Assembly (NCBI GenBank): GCA_932521025.1
Contig: OW051471.1
Location: 6,634,001 to 6,698,000 of the forward strand
Length of the DNA stretch: 64,000 nt
Direction of reading: 5' to 3'
From: Oscheius onirici
Taxonomy: Eukaryota; Nematoda; Chromadorea; Rhabditida; Rhabditidae
The position numbers were made by a program, and so were the translations under genes. Each line of letters starts with the position of its first letter. Positions within the stretch are counted from its first letter, which is position 1. Of this stretch, positions 44,815 to 54,543 are shown one piece after another. Under the pieces are notes generated by a model. That model had not been told where the DNA came from. It saw nothing but the letters and a program-made list of their open reading frames with translations, and made no database searches.

Positions 44815-47800
44815 TCAATGTTCGGGGCTAGGAGGGATCAGTTGTTTCTTCTCCTTTCTTTTGTGCAGTCTAACAGTTGCCTTGTATTCCAGTGGATCTT
44901 CTCTAATAAAAGAATTTATATTTGATTGATTTGGCGCAAAACCAACCTGGTCAACAAGTAGCCCACGTGTTGTCGGAACTCATTGTTCAAGGCGAAGTAC
45001 ACGAAAAGATTGATACCAGAATTTACACAAGTTGCCCACACTGCGGGCTTCGAGATGCTGTCTTTCACCTGGACACAGTTTTCTGTCGCTCTGAACAACT
45101 TACAGTGCTGATGAGAAGACTGAAAAGTGAGAGACAGTTAGGCATCGAGACCAAAACGGTGGAAATACACGAGACCAGAAGACACGATCTAGTCTGAACC
45201 AATTGTTCGTGTCGTCTTCTAAAAACCCCAAGTTTTTGAACAGTTGAAAGGAACCTGTTTTCAATGGGATCATCGGATGGTTTTCGGACAGACATGGTCT
45301 GAACTGCTATGGAATTGAGGACGACTCCACTGATGTAGCCGAAGACATTGTGCGCGTAGACACACCCAGAGTACAATCTAAATCTTATCCATTTTAAATT
45401 GCTCTCGCGTCTCTGTGTGTTTGTGTGTCTGAAGCTCTAATTGAGGATAAGGAGGGGAGCTTTGTTAGGAGGGGAGCTAGTTTTTGACAAGTCACGACAG
45501 GAAAAGCAAGTGCGCGAAGTCTTCTAACAACTTTGATAGTTTCTTACTGGGACAGTGTGACTGAAACAAAGTGACAAGTGGAGAAGGGAAGGGATAGTAG
45601 GACTCAGACTCACTAAAGCTAGGAACGGGCGACCCGTTCAGGTCCTACATTTTGAAATTAGGCTTGGGAGGGAGTGGGTTCAAATATAATTTCGGTAGTT
45701 TCTTTGGAGAGTGCCTGGAGGAGAGTAAAAGAAGGAATGAAAGGGAAATCCGTGACAGAGCGAAGTCACGAATTTCTACTTTAGCCCTGGAAGGGTTGCC
45801 AACCTTGTTTTTTAAATTTCGTCTATTTTCAACAAAACACTAATTACTTTAAAAAAAACTGCATCAATCAGTTTCAATTGAGAGAGCATGGAGAGCCAAG
45901 TGGATCCGAAGATGCCTCAGGTATTTCTACTTTTTCTATTCAAAAATAACAAAAAGTATAGCCAGGAGTAATGATAACGAACGGAAAGGACGAGTCGTGG
46001 TTAGTGCTGAAGTCGCTGGCCTCGGGTCCATTCTCAGACGTCTACTTGGTTCGATCGGACAAGAAGAAAAAGTTTGCGATGAAGTGCGAAAAGGAAGGCG
46101 AGTCTTGGCGTCGACTGCTCAAACTGGATGTGATGGTCTTGAAGGCGTTGCTGGGTCAAGAAGGCTTCCCACGATTCATAGCAGCTGGACGGACTGACTA
46201 CTACAAGTACTGTGTCATGGAATTGGTCGGACCCGATCTGGGCAAACTGCGTCGTTCTCTGCCAGACAAACGCTTCAGTAGTTCCACTGCCCTCCAAGTC
46301 CTTGGACAGACCTTGGCTCGTCTCGAAAGTCTTCACGACGCCGGCTGGCTCTGTCGAGATGTCAAAGCTCCCAATTTCGCCATTGGACGCGGAACTGCCA
46401 GTGCAACTGTCTACATGCTCGACTTTGGATTCGCTCGCAAGTACATCGACAGTACGGGACAACTGTTGGCTCCGAGAGACAAGGCTCCGCTCATGGGCAC
46501 CTTCCAGTATGCCCCATTGAACTCGCACGAGAACAAGGAGCAGAGTCGGAAGGACGATCTCGAGAGTTGGCTCTACATGGCCTGTGAACTGCTGGAAGGG
46601 ACTTTGCCATGGGCTCATTTGGCCTGTCATCAGGAGATGGCCGACTACAAGCGGAAGCTGCGGACTGAGCGACGAGCCGTCTTCTTCGCTCGTCTGCCTC
46701 CCGAGTTGGACCACATGATGACGATGATCGATGGCTACTCGTTCTACGAACGACCCGACTACCGTCAGTTGCAGAAACTGCTCGGACATGCTGGAGAACA
46801 TCTCGGCTGCACTCTGAGGGAACCACTCGACTGGCAAAGCAACCAACGACTGCTCAAGAAGGCCGAACATGTCGGCGAACTCGGTCAATCGCATCTCGCC
46901 TCGTCCAAGATGAGTTCTCTCCAACTCGATATCACTCCTCCGCCCGAAAGAGAACTCGTCATCGAATGTGACATCACTCCACCTGCCGAGGCCTTTTGAG
47001 AGTATAGTCGCTTCCAATAAAGTCCGTAACTGCTGTGTTCCTTTTCTTTCTAACTCACTTTCCAAAAGCTGCCTTTCTTCCACAGTAGTACATGACGACT
47101 CCATCGTTTCGGAATTGGAAGGCAGCCACATAGCCAATTGCCAGAAAGACGACGACAAAAACGACACTGAAGATCATGAGAACATCTGACCTGAAATTCT
47201 TACGTGAGTAATTTCATTTGCGGAGAGTCCTCAATTCCAAAAATAGAAACAGACCTGTGTCGAGAACGAAACCCGCTGAGAGCTGTCATTAGCTGCTCCG
47301 TACCCATTAGACACTGAACTATTGGAGGCCACAAATCGCCTGAAATACGAAATGAAAGATTGGTGAAAGGTACCTATGGTTCGAACGAAAAGCCAAGGCT
47401 CCAAGGCACAGCTCCAAGATGTCTCAGAGACCGACATACTTCTTGTGGTTAAAACATTCGTGTAAAGATTAATCCTGAAACGGAATAGTTGGAACTTGGT
47501 GGGGTTGATTGTTTGCGTGGTCCCAGAGAGGGTAATGAGCCGGGAGTCCACGTCAAGTTTCGTTGCAACAAACAAAAAGGAACCGACCTATCCATACCCA
47601 TCATCAGAATTCCTAAATTTCATACAATTGGAATTACAGAATGATACAAACCTATACAATTGGCCAAGTCGGCAAAAGCCAGAGTGATAATCAGCTGAAA
47701 GAACATTGAGAACAAATTCAGTGTGACCTACTCTCTGTCTTCGTTTAAAGTTTTTGTTGGTGAGCAGACAATAGATCAAAATGAGGGATAGTAGAGCGCA

Positions 47801-47881
47801 GGCCACTCCAACCCGAACATTAACTTTGTGGAAGCGGATCAACTGCTCCATCTTGACCACGTCGACAATCTGGCGTCTCAT
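44815..47881 (-). CDS. Rhodopsin-like (peptide-type) GPCR hosting a nested kinase gene
   Basis: Exons read from 47881 to 44815. TM1 is VGVACALLSLILIYCLL, TM2 has the canonical LAFAD aspartate (LIITLAFADLANC), TM3 is around DLWPPIVQCLMGTEQLMTAL followed by FRSRHR in place of DRY, TM4 is VLMIFSVVFVVVFLAIGYVA, an extracellular cysteine follows (MYYCGRK), TM5 starts LYSGCVYAHNVFGYISGVVL, TM6 is CLLVSCISTVLVSMPN, and TM7 contains NSGINLFVYF, an NPxxY variant, then NNEFRQ of helix 8. The tail ends KEKKQLIPPSPEH. The intron between the TM4 and TM5 exons is 1,681 nt (45378-47058) and contains a repeat element and a complete kinase gene on the plus strand. Ligand unknown; peptide receptors of this type are common in worms. 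Confidence 0.8.
45391..45808 (+). repeat. Repeat element inside the GPCR intron (source copy)
   Basis: About 418 bases starting 13 bases inside the intron from the acceptor of the TM5 exon. It matches 17087-17506 with only a 2-base difference near the far end. Because it is contiguous here with an intact receptor gene, this is the likely source of the 16.7-17.5 kb copy. Confidence 0.85.
45888..46999 (+). CDS. TTBK-like (casein kinase 1 superfamily) protein kinase
   Basis: A short first exon (45888-45920, MESQVDPKMPQ) joins across a 43-nt intron to one long exon of about 340 codons. The kinase domain runs from WLVLKSLASGPFSDVYLV to about residue 280. The ATP lysine is in KKFAMKCEKEG, the catalytic loop is WLCRDVKAPNFAIG (the usual HRD histidine is a cysteine), the metal motif is DFGFARKY and the activation segment GTFQYAPLNSHENKEQSRKD. 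These match the worm TTBL branch of the CK1 group, many of which act in the male germ line. Having essentially one coding exon is typical of such expanded, possibly retroposed kinases. The gene lies wholly within an intron of the receptor on the opposite strand. Substrates are unknown. Confidence 0.88.
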
Positions 47882-49848
47882 TCTGTAAAGAGCCTCGGAT
47901 AACGGGGGATTCAGTGAAAGGGCAAAGTGTAATTAAGGTTCGCTGGGACTAAAAAGATTACACGACCGTTGGTTTTTTTGGGGTTTTCAATTGCTCTTTG
48001 GAAACGTTCACGCTGCTCTCCAAAACACGGGACAATGTTTGATATATGGCCGGATGGGGATCAACTTTGGCCCAGAGCTTCTTTCAGATGTAAAATTTTG
48101 AAAAAAAAAAGTCATCGAATCAACTGAGGAAACAGATGTTCACCGCGCAGACAATGAAGATAACAATTATCCGAAAGTGCGAAGCGGAAATGGCTGCTGT
48201 TGCTGATGAGGGCAGAGAGGAGCGGGAATGGCTAACTGACGGAAGTCACATCATCAACTTTACTAGACCACTAAACGACTAAAACAAAGTTAGAAGGAAC
48301 TATTGGGAGGAGAAGAGGAAGTGATAAAAGGGAAACTTCTGACAAATAGAAAGAGGGAATGTCGGGTGCAAATGTATATCTCATACTGAAAGTGAGAGAA
48401 AAGCCTCCAGTCCTAATTGAGGAAATGAATTAGATCGCGCCTCGTTTTTAAAAGAAAAATGGAAGGAGAGAGATAACACCATTTATGAGAGGCTTCTGAG
48501 AAAAGTCCTAAACTTATCGAAAGCTGTGTGAATTGTGCACCTGTCAGTCCAAGAATCCCCTTTCTTGGGGTCGAAGTAACACTTGTGAGAGGGAACGAAG
48601 ACGCGACGTTTCATCTTCGAGCCTTCAGCTACCCGAAAAAAGACGAAAAAGGAACGAGTACGAGTAACCCATCCATCGGACGAAATTAACTTCTGCATGA
48701 GAAGCCAAAACGAGAATCTATGAATAGAACCTTTTTGACTTCTTGTTATGTGTGACAAAACATTGGGGGTACGGCCTCATTCCCAGAGGAACGAGGAGCC
48801 AGCTGAGAGGCTGAAAGCGTTAATAGAACCTTCTCCATTCAGATTCGAACAGATAACAAAAAAACTTCACTGGGGATATGCAGGTGAGCTCATTCATACA
48901 ACTACGAGCAGGTACACGGAGACATCCGAGAGCTTCTCTCAAGTTACCATCCGGTCCACAAAGTGCAAAAACATTTGGAATGAAAGAGTTTGTAATAGTT
49001 TTTTTTTTTCAAAAGCTTCCCTCGACAGAGAGGCGACAACTATTTTTCAGCTATTGTAGCGGAACTCCAACTCCATCATTAGATTTTTTAGGAAAATGTA
49101 TTTTTCGCTCAACAGCTGTTCCTTGGAGTTTCGAAAAGACCAATCACCAGAGGCATCGTTTTGCCAGAACAGAAAGGCGGAATGTTCGCGGAGTAAAGAT
49201 AAAAAAGTCTGGTATTCAATTCTGTGCATTGTACCGAAAGTAATCTAGTTATATGTGAAAGTAGTTCTATGTGTTACCGTCTGAATGGCTCCTACAAAAC
49301 TCCATGTGTTTCTCAGTTCTTTTGAGACTTTCCCAATGTGGGCGTCACAACTAGCTGTTAATCAGGCGCTGTTAATCAATGCCTTGTTCTCTTGATTGTC
49401 CCTTCGTCTAAACTCTTGCTTCCAAAAAACCAGATTTCATGACTAGATGAGATGAACACGAGCAGTGTGAAATACGCGACTCTATCACCAGCTCTCCTTC
49501 GGAACTTCCGCTTTCTTTTTTTCCACTCGAGTACTTCATAACATCAGTTCATGCTTCTCGCCATTATTGATTCTGAGAATGTTCTCTCCGACTTTTTCGA
49601 TTTCGCGAGCAAAAGAACGTTTCTCTCACAAGTAATCAGAATTTGAACAAGCTCATTCCCCTCTCTGATCAGCAGCAGCTTTTTTTCCGTTGCCCGGCCG
49701 ACCTGCTGCTCCATCAGACAATTCAGTTATTCCTTGAGGCTCGCCAAGTTCAGAGGTTTCTAGGCGATAGGTTAACGAACTTCTTTGTATTTCTTTTTAT
49801 TGTTTACAATGGTTCTGTTCCCACAGTTAATCGTTTTGATTTTCTAGA
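47882..49848. other. Intergenic, no confident gene
   Basis: About 2 kb. A minus-strand open frame at 48483-48758 (containing KMKRRVFVPSHKCYFDPKKG) has protein-like composition, but I find no splice partners and no domain, so it is not called. The rest probably contains promoters of the divergent receptor genes. Short blocks such as CTAATTGAGGA near 48410 recall the repeat element but are too short to call. Confidence 0.4.
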
Positions 49849-51414
49849 ATGTTGGACAACAGCACAGCGAATCTGACTTATCCTCTGTGCAAAGAGTTTT
49901 TCTGCGGTAAGTACCTGTTCTTTTACAGCAGAAACTGTTCAATTATAGAGTTGTATTGGGAACAGTCAAGTATCCTTGGATGGGTTAACATTTTTGTTCG
50001 AATGGCCATTGCCATTTTAATCTTTCTGCTGGGTACAAAAATGGAAAAGGACTTTATTCGATCAGTCACTGTCTCCATCTTCGTCCCAATGTTTCTCTCG
50101 GAATTCTTCAACATCTACTGTGAAGTTGTGGCTTTCATGACTCTTTTCAGCGGCTCTGTAAAAGAGTACTCAGAGTTCCACGCGTGAGTTATGACGGTCA
50201 TTCAAGCATTCTGTGTTCAGAACTTACATCGCTTGGACGGGTCCATTGGTCTATTTCATCTTCGATTACCATCATTACAACTGTCTCGTCATGATGATCT
50301 TCCTCATTCATTGTTGTCGACTTGCCACATATCCAGAGGCACCAATCAATCTCTTCCCAATCAAGTAAGACTACTTCTAATATTAAAAACTAACAAATTC
50401 AGTACCATCTGTTGGGTGCTCCAAATCATTCCGTTCTTCGTCAGCGTCATGCTTCTGATCGAACAAGATGCCCTCCACACTCCCATTCTCTTCATCTCTT
50501 GTATCTCCCGTGTCATCACTTGCGTCGGAGTTATCGTGCTCATCTTTCGAATGATCTTTGTAAGTTTTCTGCTTTCAAGTTCATACCAGACGACTTCGTT
50601 AAACTTTCTACCTGCTCTTTACTAACACAATAGAATCCAAAGTCTGTAAAAACTCCAGTTTCAAAAGTTACTCGCTACCTAATCTTGACAGCTTTTGACT
50701 TGCTACGACGATTCTCATGGCCATAGGTCAACAGACAAAGTCAACCACACCATAGCTTTTTAATAGTTTAGATAGCAGTCAACAATTAACTCTCCGAATA
50801 ATCAAATTCCTTTCAGGCGATCCCCGTAGTAATGCGTCCACTACCGTATGCTCATGCAATGGCTCCAGACATTCAGCTGCAAGACGCTCGAAGTCGTCTG
50901 GCTTGGTGTCTAATCTACGCAATAGTTCCACTTTTCACTCTGCTCCCATTCTTCGGTAAGTAGACAGCTATTTTTGAAACAAGCACCTGTCTTCTGATTT
51001 GTTTCTGAATTGTGCTCTCAGCTCCATTAACCCCATAAACATGGCGTTGATCAGAACTCCATCTAATTACTTTTTCCACAACTTTCAGCCGAGTCTGTGG
51101 CTTGGATATCAGTGATGGGAAAAGTGCAGATTGTGCGGAAAGACGAACAGAACATGACACAAGAGGTGCAGTCAGTCACGGAGATACTCAAGTATCTGAT
51201 CAACTACTACAGACCGACATGGCTAGTCATTATTACAATGGCCTGTCTACCTCCTTATAGGTTTGTAACTTTTTTCAAAATAGAAAAAAAATGTTTCAGA
51301 CGAGCTGTTCCCTTACTATTCTTGTCCTGCTCCGTCTGCCCGCAAGTGAAAGTGGAAGCTGTTCCAAGACGACCCAAAGAAACGAGTAATATGTACAGAT
51401 ATGCTGATGAATAA
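49849..51414 (+). CDS. Seven-pass membrane receptor-like protein
   Basis: The ATG follows TTTCTAGA by one base, which looks like a trans-splice acceptor. Exons join in frame to give about seven hydrophobic segments: WVNIFVRMAIAILIFLLG, VSIFVPMFLSEFFNIYCEVV, a third near IAWTGPLVYFIFDY, CLVMMIFLIHCC, WVLQIIPFFVSVMLLIEQ, ILFISCISRVITCVGVIVLI and WCLIYAIVPLFTLLPFF, then a cytosolic tail with KVEAVPRRPKETS. An N-terminal NSTAN site could be glycosylated. The receptor class is unclear. One intron (about 50562-50816) is much longer than the rest. The stop overlaps AATAAA (GAATAAA at 51409), giving a very short 3'UTR, and it converges on the nuclear receptor gene about 120 bases away. Confidence 0.7.
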
Positions 51415-51535
51415 ACGATTGTTCCGTAAAAGTTTACTCAAATGGTTCAGTTCGTTTTTGATTACATAGACTGAGTACGGCTGAAAATAAGTAGGAGGTA
51501 TAAAGGGGGTTAAATGTTGGAAGTCAAAGGGATAG

Positions 51536-53687
51536 TTAGTAGTGATCACTTCCAGCAGAAGAGACAGGGCTACAAGAAGCCGAATGAACGAGATGGTCGT
51601 CGTGTTCGAAAATGTCTCCAAATAGCTGGTAGGTGAAAGAGTCACCACCCTTGAAGGTGTTTCGTACTCTAGCTTGTTCAGACATCTCCAAAGCCATCAC
51701 CTGTACCTCGTGTTTACAGTTTTAAGATCTGAAGGTTACCTGCAACTGGGGAAGTAGAAGCAAGAGAGATGAGAGACGGCGACCTCCTTGTTCTCCGCCT
51801 ACGGAATCCGAACAGAATTGGTACATAGCAGAAGTGACGCGGGCTCTCACTTCAGCTACACAGCGTTCGCCCTCCATCGAAAGACCTTCAGCGTCCGGAT
51901 TCAGGACGATGAGAGCTTTCAAAAGAACAAGTTCACGCTGAGTGAGCTCGAGTGGATGAAGGTGTCGATCAGTCCAGCGAAGCAGAGACCAAATGAGTTT
52001 GTTGGTAATGAAACTAGAACTTTTTCGTAACGGAATTACGAGAAGGAACAAACCAATTTTCGGGCAAGGGTGCGTCCTTGGCGAGAAGAGTTCCATTGGG
52101 CAGCTGAACGGCGTTGCCCTTTGAGCTGTGCCAGCAGAGTTCCAGCAGACTCAGAGGAGCACAAGAGGCACGCAACAGCGCAACTTTCTAAAAACGAGTT
52201 TTTCTCATAAGAGAAATTACGTCTTCGTATCCAAGAGTATCTTCAATATCAGCGGCCTGGCGCGTCCAGTCCAAGGCCCAAATGAACAGCCGACGCTCGC
52301 TTATTCCACAAGCAGCTGTGTCCGCAATCATACTGCCGGACCAGGCCATCTCAAAACGTTCGTAGTCAAGTATCTCCGGATGAAGCATCGCTTCCATCAG
52401 AGAAGAATTGTTGTTCACATAGGAAGCTGTATTAAACGGCTGGAATAGTTTCGTATTTCTCAGAACAAAAATGGATACCTTCACATCACGGCCATCGCTA
52501 GCATTGCGGTCGATGAGCAGCAGAGTGCTAGCCAGCAAACGGTTATCTTGACGTTCGCGTTTTGCGGACGGCGATCCGATGTTCTCCTGAAAGGCTGCAC
52601 TGTTAGTGAGAGGCGGGAAAAGAGTGTCGATCGAGACTTATTGTCTTTTTCCAGATACTTCTACCACCATCCAAACTGACCTGATTCTCATCGTTAGAGT
52701 CGCTATCAGTCTCAAGCTTTCTCTTTTTCGTGCTCTTGTCCGGCTTCTTCTCCATGCGGACAGCTGAAATATTATTTTGTTACTGTTAAAACTTCTCTTA
52801 CCCTCGGGCTTCATTCCAGCATCAAGACATCGGTTGAAGCGACAGAATCGACAGGCGTTTCTTCCAGCTGAAAATAGTACCGTAGTCCGAGAGGGAGTCT
52901 GTTTGAGTTGTGCCTTACATGGCATGGCAATGGATAGCAAACAGTACGCGAGAGACTTGCTTCTATGGCAAGTCGCTCACGCCATAAAAAAGAGTTTTAA
53001 AGGGAAAAATGAGTTTTCGACTGTGTGAGACAGATCACAGATCGCGAAGCCAGTCTCTGTAGTTGGTAGAAGAAGAACAGGTTGGGGAATTCTGTACGCG
53101 ACCGAACAATAAAATACCTATAAAGAAAACGGAAAGAGGTGATCACGCGATGTTTTTAGCCCAAATGATTGTACTTTGAGCCCAATGTGACCCTTATTTA
53201 TAGGCCGGGTTCTTCACTTGGACACTGACAATCTAATCAATAGGAAAAGAACGGGGTCTGCGAAAAAGATACCCACCAGCAGTCATGGAACAATGTCCAT
53301 CATAGCGACAGGTGTACAGTAGACGGCTCTTCACAGTTCTCCAGAAAAAGCATTTGCATCCGTGGCATGCCGCAACGCCTGCAAAAATGTGTTCTTTAGT
53401 TTATTCCTTCGATTAAGGAGTAACTTAAAATATGAAAACTAACCGTAAACAAGAGAGGAACAACCACGATCACCGCACACTACGCACTGGAAAATATGTT
53501 ATTATTCTGTTTGTAGTTTCCAAAGTGTCTATTTCTGGAAGATAACTGACCAGTGAGACGATAGTCTGGTTCTTCTCTCCTACGGCGGGACGACCGCCGT
53601 CGCTACTAGGACGTTGCTTGGGATTCGGCTAAAGATGTCTGATTCATTCTGTTCGGAACTTAAAGAGTACCTGAGCGTCGGCTGACA
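51536..53687 (-). CDS. Nuclear hormone receptor, NR2 (HNF4/RXR)-like
   Basis: Exons from ATG 53687 to TAA 51536. The DNA-binding domain has two C4 zinc modules: CVVCGDRGCSSLVYGVAACH then CRYDGHCSMTAAGRNACRFC followed by RFNRCLDAGMKPE. Its P-box is CHGCKCFFWR instead of the canonical CEGCKGFFRR. A basic, nuclear-localisation-like linker (KKPDKSTKKRKLE) leads to the ligand-binding domain, where KVALLRASCAPLSLLELCW, ELVLLKALIVLNPDAEGLS and RRLSSLLLLLPQLQ correspond to the helix 3-5, 7 and 9-10 segments of RXR/HNF4-class receptors. The C-terminus after FKGGDSFTYQLFGDIFE lacks an obvious AF-2 helix. It likely regulates genes in response to lipophilic or metabolic signals, but no ligand can be assigned. 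The intron between the two zinc modules is about 400 nt. Confidence 0.85.
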
Positions 53688-54252
53688 TTTCAAAATGAGC
53701 TAGTTGTGAGCGTCAATGTGCTCGGGTGACAGACTCCTCCTGAAAAAAATCTTTTAGAAGAAAAAATAAAGATTGAGAAGGAGAGAAAAGAGACACGACC
53801 GCGGTCGACTGCGGACACAGCGACGCACATAAAACGGCGATGATCCCGTACCGGGGCCAGTCATATTGATCGGTTTGGGCGTGATAATCGACAAAAACAA
53901 CTGATTGTTTGCTGAATATCTGGAATAAGGGGCTCTTTACGAGAAGACAAGGTCATGGGATAATAAACTCTCCTCAGAATGAAAGAGATAAGAATGGATA
54001 TAAGAGCAAATTCAGTGGCTCTTTTTGTCTATGACGTAGGTAACCTTCTTATAATAAATATATAGAGACCACTAATAAAACAGACATATCTTTAAGGTCT
54101 CGTCTCGTCGATAATGACTTCTCGGAGACTCTAGACTGTAATGCCGTTCAACGAATGAAAGATTATTTCGGTCAAAAAAGGATCGAAAGATCATAACTGA
54201 AAGATGTCAAATGGAAAAACGGCCCTGTTCTGTGGTCAGTGCTTCCGTCAAG

Positions 54253-54543
54253 TTATCTAAGGTGTAAGTCACCAAACAATTTGGGAGAAATAGTCCGGAA
54301 GTATGATTCAGGTGTTTTGGTCCATTTCGAGTATAGCGAGTAGTGGGTGTCTTGTAAAAAGGTCAGGTTAGTTACTACCATTACTTTCTCTTGATGTTTC
54401 TTCCAAAAAAAAACACATGAAAGTCCCGATGTCTGTAGCCGAAGACTCACCTCACAAAGTCTAATCTTTATAGCGTTTTGTGCAAATATTCCGAAGAAAA
54501 GCTTGATGGGTCCGGTGTCAGGCTGTGCAAAAGACACATCCAT
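54253..54543 (-). CDS. Possible small protein gene
   Basis: Starting at ATG 54543, after a splice-acceptor-like TTTTCGCTTAG, a first exon reads MDVSFAQPDTGPIKLFFGIF, then AQNAIKIRLCE, and ends in a strong donor (GAG|GTGAGT at about 54450). A second exon resumes near 54385 (KVMVVTNLTFLQDTHYSLYS) and runs to a stop at 54253. The protein of about 75 residues is not recognisable. Without more exons or homologues this is weak; the frame is also open through the intron. Confidence 0.28.
   Translation of the reverse strand: MDVSFAQPDTGPIKLFFGIFAQNAIKIRLCEVSLRLQTSGLSCVFFWKKHQEKVMVVTNLTFLQDTHYSLYSKWTKTPESYFRTISPKLFGDLHLR

Noticed and set aside
46034-47167. Long minus-strand open frame (377 codons) across the kinase gene.
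   Set aside because: It is the mirror of the kinase exon, with no recognisable domain, and crosses the receptor's real exon in another frame.
48483-48758. Minus-strand frame of 91 codons with protein-like composition.
   Set aside because: No splice partners, no domain and a start within a longer non-coding context; evidence too weak for a gene call.
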